Shown here piece after piece: positions 46,510 to 58,182 of a stretch of 64,000 nt of DNA (positions within the stretch are counted from its first letter, which is position 1; each line of letters opens with the position of its first letter). The translations under genes were made by a program, and so were the position numbers. This DNA is from Typhlomys cinereus. Its lineage: Eukaryota; Chordata; Mammalia; Rodentia; Platacanthomyidae. Below the pieces are notes generated by a model, which was not told the DNA's origin, did not search any database, and saw nothing but the letters and a program-made list of their open reading frames with translations. The DNA lies in NCBI GenBank assembly GCA_023101885.1, contig JALPQD010000054.1, positions 372,001-436,000 of the forward strand, given 5' to 3'.

Positions 46510-46648
46510 GCTGTGCCAGCTTTGGCTGCGGGCTTACGGGAGGGTCCGTGGCTCCACTTCTAAAGCCTGGGGAGTGGCAACTCCCGTGCAGGGTGGCGCG
46601 CGGGTCCTGGAGAACCTGACCCTGTCTCGCTGTCACTGTGGTTAGGGG
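46510..46648 (+). other. CYB561A3: Candidate 5' noncoding exon of CYB561A3
   Basis: It would start about 30 bp after the TATA box and end at AGGG|GTGAGG, a good donor at 46649. The next certain exon begins at 50631. Inferred only; other 5' exons may exist in 46.65-50.63 kb. Confidence 0.4.
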
Positions 46649-47609
46649 TGAGGAGGAGCCTGGGGCTGGGAGATCAGGGATGGGGGGTGCCAGTTCTGGC
46701 TCCGCTGCCGCCTCTCTTGGCGTTGGTTTGCAACCCCTCGTTCAGTCTGTTCCCTTTAGAAACTGGACACCGTGCGCTCCCTTCTTTGACGCAGGTGGTG
46801 GTGGTTGGAAAGGCACAGAGACGCCCCCCCAAACCACCGGAGGGTGTCGCCTCCTTTCACCCAAGATCAGTTGGTCCTGCAGAGCTCGGTCCCTGCGTGC
46901 CCGCTAGGCGGACCTGACTGTCAGAAAGACGCGTCCGTGATCGGACTCTCCTTCTGAGGAAGACGGTGCGCCTACTTTCCCGGCTGGAACGCTGAGCCGC
47001 TCACCTGTCATTACAGAAGCTGACTTCGGAAAGGAGGAGCTCAGAGAGCTGATCGGAGGACCCACCCGTGTGCTGTGTCGGTCTTGCCACTCCCCTCCAC
47101 GAAGTTGCTCTCCTTCTTTGGACTTCAGCGTTGCAGTGCTTTTGAACTGTAAGATAAGGGTTTACAAGACTCTAAAATCTGATCCTCAGGATTCTGAAAG
47201 GTTCCTTCCATCCCATGAAGTTAACAGGCACTCATTGGTTAAGATGTTGCCAGTGGCACTCTTTACTACAATAAGAGAGCAGATGATGTGCTGGTGGCTT
47301 GGCAAACTATTTGTCACCTGTTCTGACGGCAGAGTTTGCTAGCTCGTGCTTTCTGATAAGTCAGGGCAGAAGACTCAGCAGCTTGATAAACACATACATC
47401 CCAAAACTGCTGTCTTAGCAGAAATGAGAGTTAGTCTCAGCATAAGCATGTGATTTTCACTGTTTTTCCTTCCCCTATTTCAGGAAAAGGAGGGCAGAGC
47501 AGGGTAACATTCCTGCCCTCCGTCATGCAAGTGGACCATCATTACAGAACAGCAACCTAGGATTTCTACTTGTGGGTGCAGTCCCTTCTGGATATTCACT
47601 TTTTTTTTT

Positions 47610-47659
47610 TCTGCGCGCGCATGCGTGCGTGCGTGCGTGTGTGCGTGCGTGTGTGCATG

Positions 47660-47706
<47 letters not shown>

Positions 47707-47930
47707 CAGAGGGTACTATGTTTATCTGTGGAGGCCCCCAGGCGACTTTGGGAATCATCCTGGATAGCTTCTATCTCCTTTTTTGCTTCACTCTGGGATT
47801 TCCCAGCCTCCACCTTCCAGAACTGGAAGTACAGACTGATTCCATTTACACCTGGCATTTCTTCGTGGAATCTGGGATCCAAACTCAGGTCCTTATGCTC
47901 GAGAGACAGAGTCGTAACCCCTCCAGCCCC
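47610..47930 (-). mobile_element. (CA)n-tailed SINE
   Basis: GCGTGCG and (TG)n to 47704, GTGGAGGCCCCCAGGCGACT and an end at CGTAACCCCTCCAGCCCC. A CTGAGCCATCT segment of the head is deleted. Confidence 0.85.
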
Positions 47931-48898
47931 CTTTTTCCTTTCTTTCTTTCTTTCTTTTTTTTTTTTTTTTAAGGTATAGGAGATGGAATTTTACTGCAAG
48001 GTAAAATGGAGGCACTCTTCGGGAGTGAGAGTAGACCATTGGATAGAACATGCTCTCGAGGTGGGAGACCTTGGGCAATGGCCAAAGGTACCAGTGTCTC
48101 CTTTTTCCCTTTGCCAAGGAAAAGGAAGGTGTGGAAATAGATATAGTCAGATGCCCAGAGCCTGCCATCCTAGCATTTCACTGGTGTGCTAAGCAAATAC
48201 CCAATGAGCCTAAACCTCCTATGTCTTTGCAGGAGGCACCTCTGAGGCTGGGGAGCAAATCCTTGAATCCAATAGCTGAGTCACGAAACTCGTTTTTCTT
48301 CCCCACCCCTGAGCCCTTCCTTTCTAGAGAGTGCTGTTAACTTGGGTTTCCTTGTAAGAGCCCAGCATTTGCTTCTGGTTGGATGGATGCCTGGTGTGGG
48401 GAGAGCTAGTATGGTGTGGTATGGCATGATATATAATCAGGACTCCAGACTATGAGATTCTCCTTTTTCTTTTAAATCGCCTCACTCTGTTGCATAGGCA
48501 ACCTTGAACCTCTGTGCTCCTAATCTTACCTTAGCCTCCAAAGCTGGAAATGTATGGTACGATGACTTCTAGCTAGCCTCAAGAGTTTTATTAGATTAGG
48601 ATATGACCCTATAACAACCTTAAAGAAGTTGTAATACTGGATTCTCCCCCAGTGCCTTCACATAGTTTTGGAAGGTTTTGTTTGTTTGGTTGTTTTTGGT
48701 TTTTGTTTTTAATCCTTCAACCTATGGCCAAGGGAAAAGCATGGGTCTTAGATTTTGATGCCTAACAAACCAGTGTGAAGCTGTTGGCTTATCCTAGCTA
48801 GCTTCTCAGGGTGCTGAGCTTTTGTTTCCTTGTGTATAGGTGAGGGATGATACTCCTCACAGGGTTATCAAGAGGAATAAGTGGAGATAAGCAGGGGT

Positions 48899-49355
48899 TG
48901 GTGAGATGGCCCATTGGGTAAAGGCGCCTGTGTGCATATCCGATGATCCAAGTTCCATCCCCAGAGCCCACGTGTTGGAAAAAGACAGCAGACTTCTTTT
49001 ATCAGTTACTTTATTTAATGTGTGTCTGTGTGTATTAGAGGGCACTGTGTGTGCCTGTGGAGGCCCAAGGGTGAATTCGGGAATCATCTTGGATTGCTTC
49101 TACATCCTTTTTGCTTTCCTTTGGAATTTCCCAGGCTCTGCCTTCTAGAGAAAGTGCATGTCTCTGCTATTTCCAACTGACATTTTTACGTGGGATCTGG
49201 GACCTGAACTCAGGTCTTTATGCTGGTGAGGCAGTCTTAACCCCTGAGCCATCTCTCCAGCCCAACAGTAGACTTTTGAAAGCTGTCCTCTGACTTCCAC
49301 TAACCATCGCACATGTGTGCCTTTCCGCCTGCCCCCTCAAATCAATAAAATATTT
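48899..49355 (+). mobile_element. Older B2/B3-like SINE interrupted by another SINE
   Basis: GGTTGGTGAGATGGCCCATT to 48995, then after the insertion GAAAGCTGTCCTCTGACTTC and CAATAAAATATTTTAAG to 49355. Confidence 0.75.
49003..49263 (-). mobile_element. (CA)n-family SINE nested inside an older SINE
   Basis: GAGGGCACTGTGTGTGCCTG, GTGAATTCGGGAATCATCTT and an end at GAGCCATCTCTCCAGCCC. The flanks ACAGCAGACTT and ACAGTAGACTT are a near-perfect duplication. Confidence 0.87.
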
Positions 49356-50642
49356 TAAGAAAAGGAGATGTGGGACCCTGCGTAAAGTTCTAGTACTTGT
49401 AACTAGATAAATTCAAGAAATCCTTTTTTTCTTTCATCTTTTGGACCATTCTTTCAGATATGAATAAGTGCTCAGTGTTAAATGTTTCTTCCTCAAGGGG
49501 CCCAGTTTGTGAAAGCTGGAGGCCAGGCCACCCTTCTGTGAGCGTTTGGCTGGGTCTAAATGTGAGCTGCCGACAGTCCTTGGGGGTTCTTGGCTGCCTG
49601 TTCTTTCTGTTGGCTCGTGCAGACAGAGGGACTGAATGATTGGAAACCCTCATTACTACCCACTGGACAGGATGACTGCCTTGTGGGCCGGGTCATTGCC
49701 ACCAACATTCTTGCTGGAGGCTGGGCTGGTTCTTCCCGCGTGCCTGGCTTTCTGTGGTATGCTCGTGCTGCTGAGAATCTCACCTTTGACCTTGCTCATG
49801 TTAAGCAAGTCTTCTGTCGCTAAGCCAAGAACTCGGCACCTCACCTAGCTTTCAAGAGCAGCTGCTTGGCACGGCAGCAGTCACTGGAGGAAGTCTGAAG
49901 CACAGTTGGTTTCTGAGGTGATTGTGTACCGCGGGAATCTAAAAATAAGCCTCTTTCTAGAACATGAGTTTTTACTTCCTCTTTTCTCTAGACTTTCCCC
50001 AGAGAAGGGAAAGCAAAAATCTCAAACCCAGAGACAGCTAAGGGGTGCACTCACTTCAAGGAGAACATTGGGGAGGGGTCTGGGGTCAAGGTTTAGTCTC
50101 ATCTCCCCAGTGGGTATTGGTCTCTGGAGTTCATGCTCAGGGAAAAACTGTGATGTAGAAATAGGGGCACATAGAACTTCTTCCTGGGTAACCCGATGCT
50201 ATGGATTGAACATCCCTGACCCCAAACCCAAAACTCTCTGGACCTTGAAACTTGGATCACCAGCATATTCCGAAGAGACAGGACTGAAAATTCAATGCCT
50301 AAGGTTCTGTTAAGATTGTGCCTTATATTAGAACCCAGGGCCCCGGGCATCAATGGTCTGGTCTGGAGTTTTGATTCCTGTCTCTTATTTCTGGGTTATA
50401 GGTGGGGCTCATTCTTTGCTTTCTGGTCCTGGTGGGTGGAGCTCAGGCTTGTTAGAGTATGCCTTGTCTAGTATGGAGACAGGGCCTTACTCATTACCAG
50501 CCCACCAAGGGGACCAAGGGGAACTGAAGCAGAAATATTCCATGCCTTGGGGCGCGTGGGAGGTCAGTTATTTCCTTTAGCTGGGGTGCATTACTCACCC
50601 TAGTCAGCGGGGATGTGTGACTTCTTCCAGGCGCTGGTCAGA

Positions 50643-52173
50643 ATGGCTTCAGGATGGTTTTACCTGTCCTGCCTGGCGCTGGGGTCCCTGGGCTCAATGT
50701 GCATCCTCTTCACCACCTACTGGATGCAGCACTGGCGCGGGGGCTTCGCCTGGGACGGTAGCGTGCACATGTTCAACTGGCACCCGGTGCTCATGGTCTC
50801 TGGCATGGTCGTGCTTTATGGAGCTGGTGAGTAAGTGGGCGGTGTGAGAGGATAGAGGGGCACTTTCCCCCTGCAAGGCTGGGTTGGGAGTTCCTGGGGT
50901 GGATTGGGCTGTCTTCACACATACTTAAGGACAGGATCAGCTGACTTTCTGTAAAGGGCCAGACTGTGATGATTTCTGGCTTTGAAAAGTGTACTGGTTT
51001 GTGTTCCAACTGTTCAGCTCTCCAGGGTATTGTGAGACAGCCACAAAAAAGGCGCTGCCACGTGAGCGGGACTTCCAGAAAGACTTTCTTACAGAAACCA
51101 GCAGCAGGCCTTCTGTGTCAGGGCCTGGGGACTGCACTTTGCTGACCCCGGCTCTAGGAAAGGAGGTTGGAGCCTCCTGGTGTAGTAGTTCTCCTGACTG
51201 AAGAACTTGCCCTTCTTTCGGGACCCAGCTTTGCTCCATCTGTTCAGATCTTTGCCCTGCCATATGGGGAGCGAGTCTCATTTTCCTCACTTGTAAAATG
51301 GGGCTCTGTCGTTCTCTCTCCCCACTCTTTCTTTTTTAACTTTTTATTTATCTATTTTGCACATGCCTGTGTGAGTTTGTATATCAGAGGGCACTGTATG
51401 TCCCTGTGGAGCACCAAGGGTGACTTTAGGCATAATCCTGGATTGCTTCTACCTCCTTTTTGCTTTGCTCTGGGATTTCCCAGGTTCCACCCATCAGGAC
51501 CAAAAACGCATGCCACTTCTGTTTTCATCTGGCATTTTTTTACATGGGACCTGGGATCTGAACTCAGGACCTTCTGCTTGGGAGGCAGAGTTTTAGCCCC
51601 TGAGCCATCTCTCCAGCCCTCCCCTCTCCTTTAAAATATTTTTAAAAACTTACTACTTCTTAGGCCACCGTGTTTGTATGGACACCTTTTAGAAGTCAGT
51701 TCTCTCCTTCCACTGCATGGGTTTCTGGGAACTGAACTTCAGTCACCAGGTTAGTGCAGCTTAGCGTTAACTTTGAAATCATGTGTCGCCTAGGCTGGCC
51801 TTGAGCTCTTAACCTCCTGAATGTTGGGATCCCAGGCATGTGCCACCATGTTGACTTTCATCTTGTTCTTGCAATAAGCATGTGAGAGGTGCCGCTGTCT
51901 TTCTTCCCATTTTACAGATGAGGAACAGGCTTAGCAGAGACAAGGGAGATGGTTTAGGAATTAAAGCCTTTGTCTCCCAAGGAAAAGAACCCAAGTTCAG
52001 ATCCCTAGATCACTCGTAAAAACGCCAGCTAGAAATGGCAATGGCTTCCATTCCAGTTCTGGAGGGCAGAGTCTAGGAAACCCCAGAACAAAACAATAAG
52101 GAGGTAGAGCAATTTAGGATGAGTCCTGATGTGACATTGGGCCTCCACAGTCACACACTCAGAGTGTCCTCTT

Positions 52174-52214
<41 letters not shown>

Positions 52215-55200
52215 CGCGCGCATACACAAAAGGGTGGGCAAAAACGTAAGGGGCAGAACTGGCCTGTGAAGCTGCTCATGGCCACCACGCCTGAGCTCTT
52301 GATTTTTCTTAACCTTTCATTCTGAGCGGTGCTGGAGATGGACTTGAACTCAGCTCCTTGTGCTTATAGGCGAGTGCTGTGCTGCTGAGCGCCATCCTCA
52401 GCTTTCATGCCTCGGTTCTCTCTAGCTCCCCTCGGCTGTGAGAATTCAGCGTGATGAAGTGGTAAACCAGACAGTGAGCCGCGGTCAGCCTCGGTCAGCC
52501 TCAGTGGCATTCGCGCTGCACTTAGGATTACCAAGACAGAATGGCGGGTTCAGGAAACGCTCCTTCCTATGCCGTTGGCCCTTCTCGCCACCTTTCCGGC
52601 TGATGCACCCTGCGTGGGATGGGAGGGTGGGAGATGGGAGGCAGGCTGTGTGGAATCACATCAGGGTACAGGAGAGTTGGAGTGGGGGAGCCGGCTCTCA
52701 GGACCCTTCTCTCCTGCAGCGTCCCTGGTGTACCGTCTGCCCTGGTCGTGGGTGGGACCCAAGCTGCCCTGGAAGGGCCTGCACGCCACCCTGCACCTGC
52801 TGGCCTTCGTCTTCACCGTGGTGGGGCTGGTCGCGGTCTTTCAGTTTCACAATCACTCAAAGATCGCCCACCTCTACTCCCTGCACAGCTGGCTGGGCCT
52901 CACCACTGTCATCCTCTTCGCCTGTCAGGTGGGTGCCCTCTGCCCCTTCCTTCTGGCTTCCTGTGGCTAGGCCTGGTGCTATGGCTGTGGGTGGGCTTCC
53001 CTGACTGCCCATCGCCTGGAAAGGGCCTCGCATGCTGCACATCCTGTCCACTCGGCCGTTGAAGTGGCCACGGGAGGTTGGGGTTCCTGCTTTATCCCAC
53101 TCCTTATACCCGGCACACTGCCCGTGTGTCATCTCGGAGCCGCCCAGGCTGGCTTGGTGCTGCAGCATGTTGACGCTGGTGGTCCTCTTCCACCTTCCTT
53201 TCTCTCTCTGAACCAGAAGCTGTTCTAGAAGGAATTTATTATTCCAACATTGGCCCTGTGCTAGATACAAAGGTGTATAGGGGCCGAGGCTGGCTGGCGA
53301 GGTTTTCTGGGTGATCTGATGGCAGCCAACCTTTCACACATTGATGTAGTTGCTATGTACAAAACAGGCCAACTACAGCGAGGCAGCATTTTTTGGGGGG
53401 GGGGGATGTGGTGGGAACTTTTGAGTTGAGAAAGCAGGGCTCAGAGCCAGCAGGAGGCACTGGTTGGGGTGGAGGACTTGGTGCCCTGGTCACACACAGT
53501 AGTGCCAAGAACTTCCTCCATGTGCTCACAGTGGTTCCTGGGCTTCGTCGTCTTCCTCCTGCCCTGGGCGTCCTTGTGGCTGCGCAGCCTCCTGAAGCCC
53601 GTGCACGTCTTCTTTGGATCCTGCATCCTCTCTCTGTCCATCGCGTCCGTCATTTCCGGCATCAATGAGAAGCTTTTCTTCGTTTTGTGAGTGGGCAGAC
53701 TGAGGGGAGGGGGCGGGGTCTTCAGAAGATGCATCCCAGGAACCTGGCAGGGGATACTGGGCTTAGATCTGTTTCTGATCCAGAGGGTGACAGAACTAGT
53801 CCATGTCTAGGCCCAAACTGGTAAATTGGACAACGTATATTAATCGTGCATCAAGTGGATTTAGCCCCACAAACATGCCCTCTTAAACATCTCCTGACAA
53901 TGGTGCTGTCATTGTGACCACACAGGGTGATGAGACAGAGGGAAGTAACTTGCCTAAGGACACTCAGCCAGTAAATAGTAGAGCCAGGAGTTGAGTTAGG
54001 CAGTCAGAGTCAGAGTTTGGATGGTTCTAATCACCCCCGTCCTTCATTCTGGTGGGAGACATTCTGTTGGAGATGATCGGAAGTCAGCCTCGGGTTGAGA
54101 TCTTCGCTGTGCTGTTTACTTACGTGAAGTTGGGCAATGGGCAGTTTATTTCACTGCTGTGATCTTCAGTTTCCCTGAAAGTAGAAGCATTACACAATCC
54201 CTGCCTGCCATAGCATTAGGATTTAGAAGATGTGTGGATTCCAGGGCTGGGGAGATGGCTCAGAGGTTAAAGAGCTTGCGCACAAACAAAAGGACCAGAG
54301 TTTGAATCCCCAGATCCCATGTAAAATGCTAGGTGGACATGGCACCCTTTCTGTAATCCAACCCCTGAAGACAAAGTCTGAGAATCCCCAGAGTACTAGC
54401 CAGACTATCCCTTCAGGTAAGCTCTGGGTTTGATCAGAGACCCAGCCTCAAAAGAACAGGGTAGAAGGGTGATGGAGGATGATTCCCAATACTGTCTTCA
54501 GGCCTCCATGTACATGCATCTCACATGCACGTGAGCCTGCACACATGTGTGCCAACTCACATACACATTCATGTACCCCATATACACATGCAGATAAAAT
54601 GAAAAAATAAAACAAGGTCTGTTGATTCTAGGTCATAGAAATTACGTCTCTGAGTGGGCAAAACCCAGGGGAAAAACTCAGGTCCCACTGTTGTCATCTT
54701 CAGGAGAAATGCCACCAGGCCCTATTCCAGCCTGCCTGGAGAGGCCGTTTTTGCCAACACCACCGGGATCCTGGTTGTGGCCTTCTGTCTGCTCGTTCTC
54801 TATGTTCTTCTGGCTTCGTCATGGAAACGCCCAGAGCCGGGAACCCTGCCCGACAGACAGGTATGGCTACTTGCCTAGCACTCCTGGGTGGGACGGCACC
54901 AGGTCTAGAGAATGACCACAAGGAAGGACTTGTATCCTTCGAAGAGGACCTACCCAGTCCCAGGTGGGAAGCTGAAAGGTGGAGATACATGGGCACTGGC
55001 ATCCCGACTCCCGTGGCTTCGTGTGATGACGTGGCCTTCATCTCCCCACCCAAGAAGAGCTTGAGCATGGCAGGGCATATAGCGACTCCTGTTTTGTCAG
55101 CTTGGGATAGGCAAGTGGGACAGGCGCTTGGTGGCATGTCACATGTTAAAAGGGGGAGGGGGCTTGCCTGTTTTGGTCACTCGGTACCTGGAAGATGTGG

Positions 55201-55386
55201 GGAGAAGTGCTTAGGGCCTTAGGGCCCAGAAAAATCTGGTGGCTTGGAGGGGCTCACGCTACAGGTGGAGGATCTGTCTGAACATCTAGGCTGGTGTGAC
55301 TCCTGCAGGTCGGGCTGTTCAGCCATCGTGTCTTTAACTCTGTGCGTCTGCCTTCCTTCTAGCCCCTGTTGCGCGACGGGGAGTGA
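50643..55386 (+). CDS. CYB561A3: CYB561A3, lysosomal cytochrome b561 family reductase
   Basis: Five coding exons: 50643-50826, 52720-52928, 53532-53686, 54704-54860 and 55363-55386. They total 729 nt, or 242 residues plus TGA, the family length. The ATG at 50643 (MASGWFYLSC) was chosen over an in-frame ATG at 50613 because the exon acceptor falls at 50630/50631, between them. Six membrane segments are expected. Histidines at about 47 (NWHPV), 87 (ATLHLL), 117 (YSLHSW) and 156 (KPVHVF) fit the four ligands of the two b hemes. The family moves electrons from cytosolic ascorbate across the membrane to reduce ferric iron or monodehydroascorbate. A D-x-x-x-L-L sorting signal, DRQPLL (about 233-238), fits lysosomal targeting. 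NAT and NTT near 180 and 200 are possible N-glycosylation sites. Confidence 0.96.
51345..51619 (-). mobile_element. (CA)n-family SINE
   Basis: GAGGGCACTGTATGTCCCTG, AGGCATAATCCTGGATTG and an end at GAGCCATCTCTCCAGCCC. It lies in a CYB561A3 intron. Confidence 0.87.
51640..51860 (-). mobile_element. Older B2/B3-like and B1-like remnants
   Basis: GAAGTCAGTTCTCTCCTTCC (51690) is B2/B3-like. GCCTTGAGCTCTTAACCTCC with GGGATCCCAGGCATGTGCCA (51800-51850) is a reversed B1. Confidence 0.5.
51940..52235 (+). mobile_element. (CA)n-tailed SINE, diverged
   Basis: GACAAGGGAGATGGTTTAGG head, CAAGTTCAGATCCCTAG box B and (CA)n at 52177-52211. Confidence 0.8.
54243..54615 (+). mobile_element. Full-length B4-like SINE
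   Basis: GGGCTGGGGAGATGGCTCAG head, GAGTTTGAATCCCCAG box B, TAGGTGGACATGGCACCCTT, GAGACCCAGCCTCAAAAGAA and an ACATGCAGATAAAATG tail. Confidence 0.65.
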
Positions 55387-56315
55387 GCGGGAAGGGGCTC
55401 CCAGGAACGGTCAGCGGTGTGGTCTGTGCTACCTCAGAAGAGCCTCCACGGGGCTCAGCTGGTTTCACCAAGACTTTTCTGGACCAGGAACCAAAACTTC
55501 TGGCCTCCGCATCAGGCTTGCTCTCTCCAGCCACGCGCTGCCCATCTGCTTTTCTCGATGGCTTTGGCTTCTTGGCATTGACTTTAAGGTTCTCCGTCTG
55601 CACAGCTCCTCCTTGGCTTGGCCACTCATGGGTCTGCAGAATCGGGCTGCTTTCCCCTTAAACCCTTGACAGCTTGCAAACGCCAAGGCTCAGGCAGAGT
55701 CTACGAGTCTGTAAGTCAGCTGCCCCGGGGAGTCTGTTACTCCATCCCGCCCTGCCTGGCATGCGCTGGCTAGACAGAGGCACTAGAAGGGATGCTGGCG
55801 GCAGAAAAACCGGGCTGACTCTCACGAGCAGTTCTGAACATTGCTGCACACGGCTGCGTGGGTCGTGACCCTGTGGCTCTGCTTCTTCTAGTTGCTGCTC
55901 CAGTTGCTGCCTGGATCCCGGCCTTTCCCTGTGACTTGCCTGCCTGTCACTCTCAGGCAGCCCTACGAGCCCTGGTGAAGGGCCCCCAAGAATAGACAGC
56001 CTTGTCCCCCGAGTTCCTGTGATGAGTAAGCAAAGGTTTCCGGGCCTTCCTGTCCTTCCCCTGCTGGGCATGGACTTTCCTGTCCACTCCCACAGGCCCA
56101 GCGTCCTCCCCTGGTGGGGCTCAGCCGTCTCCCCTCTCCCATCTGTTATGAAGACGCTGAGTCAGTGTTGGAAGCATCGTGTCCGGTAGAGTCTTGGAGC
56201 CACTGTTGCCTCAGAGGGTTCCTTGCTAAATACTGGGGTACCTCCTGTGCCCCACAATATGTATCTGCTTACCCAGCTAAACCTAGCAAGCGAGAGAATG
56301 AGCGTGCTTTTGTTT

Positions 56316-56570
56316 TTGCTGTGTGTGTGTGTGTGTGTGTATGCGTGCGCCTATCAGAGGGCAACTGAGTGTGTGCGCCTGTGGAGGCCCAACGGTGACT
56401 CGCTCTGCCTCCTTATGGCTTTGCTGTAGTCTCCCAGGCTCTGTGTTCCAGGGTCAGAAATGCAGGTCACTGCCATTTCTGCCTGGTGTTTTTGTGTAAG
56501 ATCTGAGATCTGAACTCAGGTTCTTTGCTTTCGAGGCAGAAGCTAAACCCCTGAGCCATCTCTCTAGGCT
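56316..56570 (-). mobile_element. (CA)n-tailed SINE in the CYB561A3 3'UTR
   Basis: (TG)n, CAGAGGGCAACTGAGTGTG and an end at GAGCCATCTCTCTAGGC. About 20 bp of the usual body (the GGAATCATCCTGGATTG segment) is missing. Confidence 0.82.
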
Positions 56571-56829
56571 GAGCTTTGCTTTTCTGAGGAGTCCATTGTC
56601 CCGGGCTTTTCCCTTCTCCATAGCAGCCCTGCCAAGTCCAGGCCGCAGACTGTTATGTGGAGCAGATGAGATGAGCTTGGGGTTCCTGCACACCCCACAG
56701 GCAGAGATAAGCACCCCACCTCTGGAATTTGGCAGAAGGGCTAAATTGGATGAAGCTGGTATGGAGCTGGGATGACTGCCAGACACGCAGGTCATGACCA
56801 GCTCTCCTCTTAAAATGAACCTGGTTTTC

Positions 56830-56835
56830 ATTAAA
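56830..56835 (+). terminator. CYB561A3: Probable poly(A) signal, CYB561A3
   Basis: ATTAAA, followed about 20 nt later by GGTTGTCTTG. It is the commonest variant signal and no AATAAA is seen closer to the stop. Confidence 0.45.
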
Positions 56836-56904
56836 CATGTTTTTAAACACCACGGTTGTCTTGCTTTACTCAGGCTGCCATAATCAACACCACAGATGGG
56901 TGAC

Positions 56905-56906
<2 letters not shown>

Positions 56907-56943
<37 letters not shown>
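56907..56943. repeat. (CA)n microsatellite
   Basis: About 18 CA repeats not within a recognised SINE, just past the CYB561A3 3' end. Confidence 0.9.
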
Positions 56944-56946
<3 letters not shown>

Positions 56947-57156
56947 TGCTTGTGCCTTTGAGGATTGTGATCAAAGGAGGAGCCACTTTGATCAAAGGTG
57001 AGTGCCACTTCTCCCTGCTCATGTCTCACCAAGGCCCTGTGTGGTACAGTGCAAGGAGCTTCCAGGTCTTGTAAAATGAGCATGCTGCCAACCATGAGGG
57101 CACCTCCCTCACCTCGGAAAGACCCTTCCTTAATTGTTACATGGGTGGAGATTCTA

Positions 57157-57423
57157 TTTTTATTATTTACGTGTGTGTGTATTTGTGTGAGTCAGAGGGC
57201 ACTGTGTGTTCCTGTGGAGGACCAAGGATAATTTCAGGAATCGTCCTGGATTGCTTCTACATCCTTTTGCTTTGCTCTGGGATTTCCCAGGCTCCACCTT
57301 CCAGGACTGGAAGTGCAGGTCGCCGTCATTTCTGCCCAGTGTTTTTTTACTTGATCCCGGACCCAAACTCAGGACCGTCTGCTTGCAAGGCAGAGGCTTA
57401 ACCCTGAGCTATCTCTCCAGCCC
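57157..57423 (-). mobile_element. (CA)n-family SINE
   Basis: GAGGGCACTGTGTGTTCCTG, AATTTCAGGAATCGTCCTGG and an end at GCTATCTCTCCAGCCC. AGATTCTA flanks it at 57149-57156 and 57424-57431. Confidence 0.87.
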
Positions 57424-57707
57424 AGATTCTAAGCATGTGAATTCTGGCTGGGGTGAGGGGTGAGGTGACTGGGGAAGGGGAGGAATACAAAACAAAGGCT
57501 TTTTTTCTGACAAGTGGTTAAATGGGCATGGGGCTGCTTGTAAATACCTCAGTGCAGGCCTGACCTTCACAAGACCTAGGAAGGCATCCATAGTCAGAAA
57601 TCCATGACTATTTTCATGGAATCACATGAGAATCATGGATGGGTGGATGTTTTTGACTCTAGAACATATGCTCATTTCATAGGAAATGTGTTCACTGTCT
57701 AATGATC

Positions 57708-57840
57708 TGGGGAAGCAAGACAAAAAAATGAAAAAGGAAGGGAAGAAGGAAGGAAAAAGGAGAAAGAAGGAAAGTAGGAAGGAAGGAAGCGGGATGAGAG
57801 AGGGAAGGAGGGAGGGAGGGGGTGAGGGAGGAAGAGGTGA
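57708..57840. repeat. Polypurine tract
   Basis: About 130 bp almost purely A and G on the plus strand (GGAAGGGAAGAAGGAAGG and similar), with two or three interruptions. Confidence 0.9.
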
Positions 57841-58182
57841 CTGGTGCGGTTACTCCATCGGCAGTGGTAGAGGTAGGAGCCACAGTCATTCACTGGTGAA
57901 GTCGGCCCTCTCCCTTGCTGCCCAGATGCTGAGGAGAAGCTACTGTTAAAATGTGAAAAATGTCTTCCCTCAGTTAAGCCTTCCTGCCTTAGAATCATCT
58001 TCACTTCTCTAGCCAAGAGAATTCTTTATCTTTTAACCTTGAGAGGTAAGACAAGTTCTCTTTGACAGGAGGTAATAAAAAAAAAAATGGAGACACTAGG
58101 CACAGTCTGACACTAACCAGAGCTAATCTTTACAGAAATAAGAAAACATGTATTTACTTAGGCCCTACAAGAATCTGAGAGC

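Larger units (their letters stand above)
46150..46700. promoter_or_regulatory. Shared CpG-island promoter of TMEM138 (-) and CYB561A3 (+)
   Basis: A CpG-rich island between two divergent genes. It holds ETS-type CCGGAAG at 46199-46205 and CCGGAAGT at 46219-46226 and 46463-46470, a YY1-like GCCGCCATGTT at 46280-46290, an X-box at 46172-46185, and a TATA box at 46479-46486. Confidence 0.8.
46649..50630 (+). other. CYB561A3: First intron or 5' region of CYB561A3
   Basis: No conserved coding exon is seen. It contains a (CA)n SINE at about 47610-47930 and a nested SINE pair at 48899-49355; the rest (46.7-47.6, 47.95-48.85 and 49.4-50.6 kb) is unrecognised. Confidence 0.5.
55387..56855 (+). other. 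CYB561A3: CYB561A3 3'UTR
   Basis: It follows the TGA at 55384-55386. The first good signal is ATTAAA at 56830-56835, then T/GT-rich sequence. An antisense (CA)n SINE sits inside at about 56316-56570. The 3' end is inferred. Confidence 0.5.

Noticed and set aside
46229..46645. 138-codon open frame beginning in the TMEM138/CYB561A3 promoter
   Set aside because: CpG-island composition explains it, and it overlaps the TATA box and the probable transcription start.
55244..55669. 141-codon open frame over the last CYB561A3 exon
   Set aside because: It is out of frame with the true ending (PLLRDGE) and has no recognisable content.
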